Below the pieces are notes generated by a model. That model ran no database searches and was not told the origin of the DNA. It was given only the letters and a program-made list of their open reading frames with translations. From Diabrotica undecimpunctata (taxonomy: Eukaryota; Arthropoda; Insecta; Coleoptera; Chrysomelidae): DNA of 64,000 nt. The DNA is taken from assembly GCF_040954645.1 (NCBI RefSeq), contig NC_092803.1:122779961-122843960 (forward strand). Direction: 5' to 3'. The translations under genes were made by a program, and so were the position numbers. This document shows positions 57,518 through 64,000 of this stretch, piece after piece. Within the stretch, counting starts at the first letter, position 1. Each line of letters starts with the position of its first letter.

Positions 57518-57681
57518 GATAAATTATTCCATTAACTTTTTCTAGTAAACTTATCATGACAAATACACCAAAAAGTAAGACCCTCAAGGATACATGAAAA
57601 CAAAGACAAGGATAAATTATTCCATTAACTCTTTCTAGTAAACTCATCATGATGGATGCACCAAACAGTAAGACCCTCAAT
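57518..57681. repeat. Direct duplication, unit about 71 bp, spacing 93 bp
   Basis: GATAAATTATTCCATTAACT at 57518 recurs at 57611, and AGTAAGACCCTCAA occurs in both units. The two units differ at several positions. Confidence 0.85.
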
Positions 57682-57739
57682 ACCTCACAGACTTTCAATA
57701 GTCAGAGAGTGATAAGAATCTCCGATAGATATATACAAA

Positions 57740-57953
57740 TTGGAACATAAAAAAAAGGTCGTCAATCTACTAACCTGGATCTTAGTAGATAGAAGTACAA
57801 ATGAATCAGTTATAGGCTTTACTCCTTTATCAGAGAAAATAATGAATCTACAGCTGAAAATATCAAAAATAAAAATTGATATGATACAGGTCTATGCACC
57901 TACATGGCTCCTACCATGCGCCTACCATGGCGCTATGTAGGTGCATAGACCTG
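57740..57953 (+). pseudogene. LINE endonuclease N-terminal fragment with inverted end
   Basis: NESVIGFTPLSEKIMNLQLK then ISKIKIDMIQVYAPT (57800-57904) is the EN/EEP start ending in the hallmark QVYAPT. The 19 bases CAGGTCTATGCACCTACAT (57887-57905) encoding it reappear inverted at 57935-57953. Confidence 0.7.
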
Positions 57954-58008
57954 CATGGTCTTATATGAATATACCAGCCCAACAACTATATGTTGAAACA
58001 AGCAGTTA

Positions 58009-59205
58009 TTTTGCGAATAAAATACCAATTTACCGAAATTCTTTTATTTAATTTTTTTTTTATTGTAAATATGAAATTAACAACATTTTTTATAATGTAT
58101 GAAATTATTTGTACAGTTTAATTATATATTTTATGTTGATTACTATTTAATTAATTATTTAATAATCAAAAAATACTGACAACTAAAAAATATTTGAACA
58201 AGAGGTGTTTAACAAATTAAAATAAAAATTGATAAAGCGTAACGTCGCGCTTAGCTTGAATAACAACCTGAACTCTATTAGGCATTGTATCAACTCGGCC
58301 TTCAAAGAATTCAGGGGTGAAACTATCCCATATTTCTTGCAATTTAGCACATAGTTGTGACAAAGTACGTGGGGGTTATTTCTTAGGCGTTGTTTCATTG
58401 TGTGCCAAAGTGTCTCTATTGAATTAAGATCTAGGCTGCTAGAAGGATATGACAAAACTTTAATGTCATGTTCTCCCATCCATTTTTTTGTGGATTTAGC
58501 CGGATGGCATGACACTCCATCCCATTGAAAAATAAAATCCCCGGATAAATATAACTTTGTCGTACTTGGTAGAAACGAATGTTCAAGAATATCTTTATAT
58601 TTGGCTGCGTTTACTACGTCTTTAATAAAATGTAAAATTCCCAACCCTTTGGCCGACATACAAATTCACACCATGATACCCTATAGAAATTTAGTCCTTT
58701 TGAGACAATCCTAATGGAATGCTTCTGTTTTTTTCCCGAATCATACGCTTATAAAAAGTAAGACTACTTCTGACGATATATTTGCGACAACATACTCTGG
58801 AAACATTCATCCCAGTTTCTCTATTCCACCTAGCAGTTACTTCTCGTAGTGTATTTCTTCTTCCCGAATTACATATTCTAATTAAATGAAAATTACACTC
58901 CTTTGAGAAACAGCTTTTGGACGACCTGAGCTTTTTATTCATACTCAAACGACGCGTGACAATTATTGTTGACAACGCACTAGCTAAAAGTCGTATGTTT
59001 GATTTCAAAGCTTTCTGTGTTCCAATATTTAGATGTCATCAGTTTTCGATTATCAATAAATTAATTAAATAGTAGTCAATATAAAATATATAATTAAGCC
59101 GCAAAAATAATTCCATACATCATAAAAAATGTTGTTATTTTCATGTTTACAATTAAAAAAAAATTAATAAAAGAATTTCGGTAAACTGGCATTATATTTG
59201 CAAAA
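58009..59205 (-). mobile_element. Tc1-like transposon copy with both TIRs
   Basis: Flanked by TA at 58007-58008 and 59206-59207. Left end TTTTGCGAATAAAATACCAA continues to TTACCGAAATTCTTTTA (58029-58045), and the right end is its inverted counterpart (AAAGAATTTCGGTAA at 59170, GCAAAA at 59200). TIRs of about 45 bp with several mismatches, total 1197 bp, the usual Tc1 size. The transposase inside is broken. Confidence 0.85.
58183..59008 (-). pseudogene. Tc1-like transposase, broken
   Basis: N-terminal part (59008-58691): HTH with NTLREVTARWNRETGMNVSR. After a gap and frame change (58659-58183): FQWDGVSCHPAKSTKKWMGE (the usual QQDNAPCHTAK with Asn changed to Gly, candidate second Asp present) and SYPSSSLDLNSIETLWHTMK (WPSQSPDLNPIENLW block with the catalytic Glu). 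The frame break and altered motifs make it inactive. Confidence 0.85.
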
Positions 59206-59214
59206 TATATACTC

Positions 59215-59640
59215 GTTCTAACATCTAGTTGTTAGGGCTCGTTATGTGATCGAAAAAATGTATTGAAATATCATAAAACCTGTTGAGATATATCATGCTA
59301 ATGAACATATATTCCAATCCTGCAAATACAAAATTCTGGTCAACTTTTAAAAGAATACGGAATTCCAGAAAAATTATATAGGTATTTTTAAAATAAGACA
59401 TCAAGAGATTTAAAAATTGAAAACATAATAAAAGATGAGTTACTTGCAACACAAAAAATAATACAGAATAAGAAAACATAAAAAAAGAAGAAGGATGACG
59501 GAAGAAATATTTTAAATGATGAATGGTTAGTAAACTGACCAAACATCATTCCCATTAAAAGAGCTGCACACTTTTTTCAACTCACTCTAACACGTACTCA
59601 GAAAAAGTATTTCAAAATGTTATTATCAATAGATCTTCTT
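59215..59640. other. AT-rich stretch, no gene seen
   Basis: A 105-codon - strand frame here is Phe/Leu-rich and AT-driven, not a credible gene. Confidence 0.45.
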
Positions 59641-59644
59641 CTTA

Positions 59645-61500
59645 GAGTGCTGTCTCCCCACGGAGGTTGGCAATCATAATGGCTATTTTTATTTTTGAAC
59701 TTGCTGCTCTAAACAAATCAATCGATCTGCATTGATACCAATCACGTAGATTCTTCAACCATGAGTTCTTCCTTCGGCCAATAGATCTTCTTCCTTGAAT
59801 CTTTTCCTGTATTATGAATGAGTCACAAAATTTCATATTTTGGTCCCCTCATCACGTGGCTTAGGTGTTCCAGTTTTCTGGTTTGTATAGTGGTAATTAG
59901 TTCTGTTTCTTTACCAACCCTTTTCAGTACTTCTTTATTTGTAATTCTATCAGTCCATGATATTTTTAATACTCTGCGGTAAAACCAGAGTTCGAAAGCC
60001 TCGATTCTTTTTAAATTGCATTTCTTTAACGTCCTAGTCTCAGCTCCATATAATAATATTGAAAATATATAACAGCGAATAGTACGTAATCTGATCTCCA
60101 AATTAAGATTTTTGCACGTTAGGAGTGGCTTCATTCGTATAAATGCTGATCTGGCAATCTCTATTCGCCTGTTTTTTTCTGCAGTATGATCATTGGTTTC
60201 ATTGATCAAAGTTCCCAAATACTGATATTTTTCTACTTGTTCTATCACGTTACCATGGATTGTCAATAGATGATGTATATTTTGTGGTATTTTTGTAATT
60301 AGCATGTATAGTCGGTTCGCTATTCCCAGTCCGAACTGTCTAGTGAATTTAGTAATTATTTTTTTGCGAAGTTAGTTACTTTTTGACAGACTAGAAGTGG
60401 CTATAAATTACTATACAACCAAGCACACGTACTCATAGCCAATTTTAATAGTAAACAAACTAAATAGTAAATAAAATAGAACTTTACGAATTACCGGCAA
60501 TAAATATTTATTTATTTGCACCATATAATAAATGGTTATGTTAAATTATAACAACTGAAACATATTTTTTAAATATATACTACCCAAAATTTTATGGGTT
60601 TAGTATACACTTCCACTATTTATAATAATTCTTCTTTTTTCAATGAAAGAAGTCTGTAATAAAAGTTTATTTAAGCTGTTAATACTGTGAGCTAGGAACT
60701 TTTGTGTTGTAGGTTTCCAGCTATGAATCTGTCAAAATATCCCCCGGCTTGAGCGAATGGACCTTACTTCGTGTTTTTAGCGTTTATAGCAATTCCCATC
60801 TCAGCACTATTCATACTTAAGATTTCGATAAGATGTTATAGATCTTCTATACTCGTTGCTATGATTACAGTGTCGTCTGCATATCGTAAGTTGTTAATTA
60901 ATTTTCCGTTAACGGTAACTCCCGCTTTGATATTATTGAGCTTGTTTTGGAAAATTTCTTCAGAATATAAGTTAAACAAAAGTGGCGATAAAACACATCC
61001 CTGTCTAACTCCTCTACAGATCTTCATTTTTTCTGAGTGTTGCCCATCAATTTATATTATGGCACTTTGGTTCCAATATAATGTATGCACTATATTTATG
61101 ATTTTACTGTCAATGCGCTTGTTTATAAGTATTGATATTAGTTTTTCATGTCTTACTTTATCGAAAGCTTTTTCGTAGTCAACAAAGCACAAGTGTAGAT
61201 CAACGTTTACATCCCGACATCGCTGAATCAATATGTTGATGACAAATAGTCCTTCTCGAGTACCCATTCCATTTCGGAACCCGAACTGCGTCTCGCTAAT
61301 ATCCTCCTCTAGCCTTTCGTATATTCTCTTATGTATTACTTTCAGCAGTACTTTTAAAGTATGACTCATGAGGCTCAGTGTTCGATAATCAGAGCACTCT
61401 TTTGCTGCTTGTTTTTTAGGGATGGTTATAAATGCTGACTTCAGCCACTCTTGTGGTATTATGCCCGTATCGTACACCGTGTTGAATAAATCAATAGATA
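59645..61500 (-). pseudogene. LINE family A, RT to C-terminus, split by a MITE
   Basis: On -: SAFITIPKKQAAKECSDYRT (about 61444), LHLCFVDYEKAFDKVRHEKL (about 61200, intact motif A), CRGVRQGCVLSPLLFNLYSE (about 61025, motif B), and NLRYADDTVIIATSIEDL (motif C intact). Then a MITE intervenes at 60309-60764. Beyond it come MLITKIPQNIHHLLTIHGNV, YQYLGTLINETNDHTAEKNR, LLYGAETRTLKKCNLKRIEA and GRRKNSWLKNLRDWYQCRS. All RT catalytic motifs are present; few stops. Among the youngest LINE copies here. Confidence 0.9.
60309..60764. mobile_element. MITE family M4, 456 bp, TSD TA
   Basis: TA flanks lie at 60307-60308 and 60765-60766. Ends TAGTCGGTTCGC and, inverted, AGGTCCATTCGC, and further in CTTTTTGACAGACTAGAAG is mirrored by ATTTTGACAGATTCATAG. 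Removing it with one TA rejoins the LINE reading frame (AAG TAC ATG). A shorter copy is at 31671-31935. Confidence 0.85.
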
Positions 61501-61504
61501 CTCA

Positions 61505-62395
61505 CATGATACTGTTACACTAGCTAGCAGTTAAGAGGAACTCAAAAATCTCATTGATGCAGTAACAAGGAAGGGGATGGTGTTTTGTTAGGAAATTAAC
61601 CCAATAATGTGAATACTAACATCAAAATTTAAAATAAATACAACACATAGAAAAATTCAAGAATCTAAAATGTTGGAAAACGAATGATTTGAATCCAAAA
61701 AACAAAGATATTTTGCAGAATTAATAACGCAAGAAGTAGGTACATTCCTCAGGATGAAACATTTGTTTATAAACCCTACTCTATCCTTCATAATTAGATA
61801 CTTTGGCAAATTAAATATCAAATAAAAAAACTGAAAAACACATGTTCAATATTTTTCAAAAAGTTATCAAATGAGACCAAACACGACCCCTCAGCCACAC
61901 CTGCTAGAGCGAGGAAGGGAGCAACTTTGAAATCTTAAATGGGTACCACCATTTTTTATTGCAGATTTCGATTTCTCATAAAAACGATAAGTAACTTATA
62001 AGAACCATTTTTTTTTTCGAATTCTTAACAGATGGCGCTATAATCGAAAAGAAACGATTTATCGCGATATCCTAGGAAAATTATTGAAGCGATCTAATAT
62101 CTCATAATACAAACCCCACTGCAAGAGCACTACGTTCATAACGTAGTTAATCAAACTCACATTTTTACATACATTTAAAATTAGTAGAATACGTTGATAA
62201 TAGGTTGCCAGTCAAAAAGTGACCGTAAATATTTTTAATACAATTAATAGTAATTAATTTTTGAACAAAAATTTTATTTCGTTCATTTATTTTTTAAATA
62301 AAATACACTGCTAATGACGTATCAGCATGTTGTTTATATAAAATTAAAGCTAATTTTTTTCAATTAAGGTTGACTGAGAAAAATGGTCGCAAATT
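61505..62395. other. AT-rich stretch, no gene seen
   Basis: No recognisable coding or repeat feature. Confidence 0.45.
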
Positions 62396-62397
62396 AG

Positions 62398-64000
62398 AGT
62401 TCTTCTTCTTAGGGTGCCTGTCTGTGTTGAGTTCTTTCTATACCATGCTCTCGGGTTAGCAAGCCAGAATATTCTTCTTCGTCCTGGAGCCCTTTTTCCT
62501 TCAATTTTACCTTGCAAAATGCATTGGAGTAGCTCGTATCTGCCTTGATTTCTAATTATATGTCCCAAGTACTGCAGCTTACGGCTCTTCACGATGTTGA
62601 CCAAATCCGCAGTTGTGTTCATCCTCCGCAGTAATTCTTCATTGGTGACTTTGTCTGTCCATGGTATCTTCAGAATCCTTCTGTATGACCATAGCTCAAA
62701 GGCTGAAGTTTTGATAGAGAAACAATACCTGCACGCTAAATAAAGCTTTCCTCGTACCAACAGCGTTCACAAATCCAAACTGATTGGGCGCAATTTGTTC
62801 CTCGCATTTCCGGTAAATTCTTTTGTGGATGACTTTTAAAAACAGCTTCAACAGATGGCTCATTAGGCTTATGGTCCTATAATCTTCACAAACTTTTGCT
62901 CCTGGTTTTTTGGGCAATGGTACGAACTCCGATTTGAGCCACTCTACTGGTATTTTTCCTGCATTATATATTTCATTAAATATATCAGTTTATTTTTATT
63001 TATATTCAGTATTTTTATTTGTTCTGCATCTAATAGCTTCAACAGTTCTGCAGGAATCTCATTAAGTCCCGGTACCTTTCCATCTTTCATTTGTCAGACG
63101 GCTGCCGTTATTTCTTCTGGTAGGATTTCGGGACCTGAATTTTCTTCAATGGTGGGCTCTTGTATTGTTCTAAGGTCATGGAAAAGCTTCTCCAAGTATT
63201 CTTCCCATACTTTCTTTTTATCTTCTTTGGTTATGGCAAGATTGCCTTCATCATCTGTTATTTTTCCGCTGTTGCGTTTTCGAAACTTTCCAGCTATTTC
63301 CTTCACCTTTCGATGAACATTGAAGTTATCATATCGACTCTAATACTCCTTTATTTCTTGGCATTGTTCTGTTTTTTGTTTCTCTTTGGCTTCTCTTATT
63401 TTTCTTCTGACGATGGTATGTATTCTCTTATACTCTTGGAGATTTTCTTTGTTTTTTTTTCTCTGATCCATAAGTTCAAGTATTTTTCATCGGTCATCCA
63501 AGATTTCCGTTTCTCTGTATGTTTCTTCAGGTGTTGTTCTTTAATTTCTCTCACTGTTTCTTGTATGATGGTCAGACTTTCCTCTATAGTTCCTGCATTT
63601 TTGCATTTTAGCACCTTTATATTGAGGTTTTCACTCACCTTCAGTCGAACATTGGGATCTTTCAGTTTTCTAACATCATACTTCTTCATCGACTTACTTG
63701 TAACCTTGTTCATTCTGACTTTGAAATTACCTACTGGTACATGATCAGAATTTATGTCTGCCCCCGGGTATGTTTTGACAATTGTACAGCTATTCCTATA
63801 CCTCTTATTTACTAGCATGTAATCAATCTGATTTCTTACAATCCTTCCCACAGAATCCTGTGGAGATTTCCAGGTGTACAGTTTCCTTGGGTGTAGCTTA
63901 AACCAGGTGTTCATTATTACTAATTGATTTGCTTCCGCAAAAATCTCCAACGTATCTCTCCGATCGTTCCGATTTCCTAAGCCAAATGGTTCAACTGCAG
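62398..64000 (-). pseudogene. LINE family A, endonuclease end to C-terminus with internal deletion
   Basis: Runs off the window edge. On -: VEPFGLGNRNDRRDTLEIF (from 63998), IVRNQIDYMLVNKRYRNSCT, and GADINSDHVPVGNFKVRMNK (about 63766, endonuclease SDH motif intact). Then a linker, the RT start CEDYRTISLMSHLLKLFLKV and QFGFVNAVGTRKALFSVQVL, and directly SAFELWSYRRILKIPWTDKV (about 62700) and GKIEGKRAPGRRRIFWL. The RT palm (motifs A to C) is missing between about 62765 and 62705. The 184-codon EN/linker frame (63950-63396) is intact; the 194-codon + frame opposite is its shadow. Confidence 0.87.

Noticed and set aside
59225..59542. 105-codon - strand hydrophobic frame
   Set aside because: AT-driven composition, TTG-type start, no motif and no splice context.
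63160..63744. 194-codon + strand frame, hydrophobic
   Set aside because: It lies exactly opposite the intact LINE endonuclease/linker frame, so it is an antisense shadow of A-rich, Lys/Glu-rich codons.

Overview
The window is AT-rich eukaryotic DNA. It reads as intronic or intergenic sequence of an arthropod, most probably an insect. The support is the repeat set: decayed non-LTR retrotransposons of the insect EN-RT/RTE and R1 types, Tc1/mariner fossils, a Crypton-type recombinase fossil, many foldback MITEs, and CCTAA (insect telomere-type) units at the 3' end of an R1-like copy. I see no operons, rRNA or tRNA genes, or CRISPR arrays. The species cannot be read from the sequence.

The dominant feature is a structurally complete Ty3/Gypsy LTR retrotransposon on the + strand at 18724-28728. 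It has two LTRs of about 1.94 kb that appear to differ only in two homopolymer lengths, 4-bp TTTT target duplications, a tRNA-Lys1,2-type primer binding site, an intact gag, an intact pol (protease, RT, RNase H, integrase with GPY) and a polypurine tract. There is no env. Gag and pol are in different frames. A textbook G_GGA_AAC slippery heptamer sits just before the gag stop, followed by a potential H-type pseudoknot.

The second main result is a small host gene on the - strand that is split around the Gypsy element. One exon at 29971-30124 carries the start codon and a terminal exon lies at 14675-14946. They join in matching phase (1+2) to give a 121-residue basic, Tyr/Arg/Pro-rich protein. 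The Gypsy element therefore lies antisense within a 15-kb intron. Weaker candidate host exons lie at 5537-5566 (-), 38205-38492 (-) and 50278-50370 (+), and a CpG-rich island lies at 57055-57240.

Layout: 1-14 kb holds LINE, Crypton and mariner fossils and MITEs. 14.4-15 kb holds the host terminal exon. 15.8-18.7 kb holds a mosaic of three LINE remnants, the last of which is the Gypsy target. 18.7-28.7 kb is Gypsy. 28.7-30.1 kb holds the rest of the target, a foldback MITE and the host exon. 30.6-38 kb holds several LINE copies. 39.8-42.4 kb holds a TIR element and a LINE split by a solo LTR (41875-42280, TSD CTAT). 42.6-52 kb holds a Tc1-type fragment, LINEs and an R1-like copy. 52.2-55.2 kb holds a foldback element, a mariner and an RTE LINE. 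56.5 kb is a long (AT)n tract. 58.0-59.2 kb is a Tc1 copy with both TIRs. 59.6-64 kb holds two LINE copies, one split by a TA-flanked MITE and one with an internal RT deletion. Most protein-like signal is dead transposon. Only the Gypsy element and the small host gene look functional.
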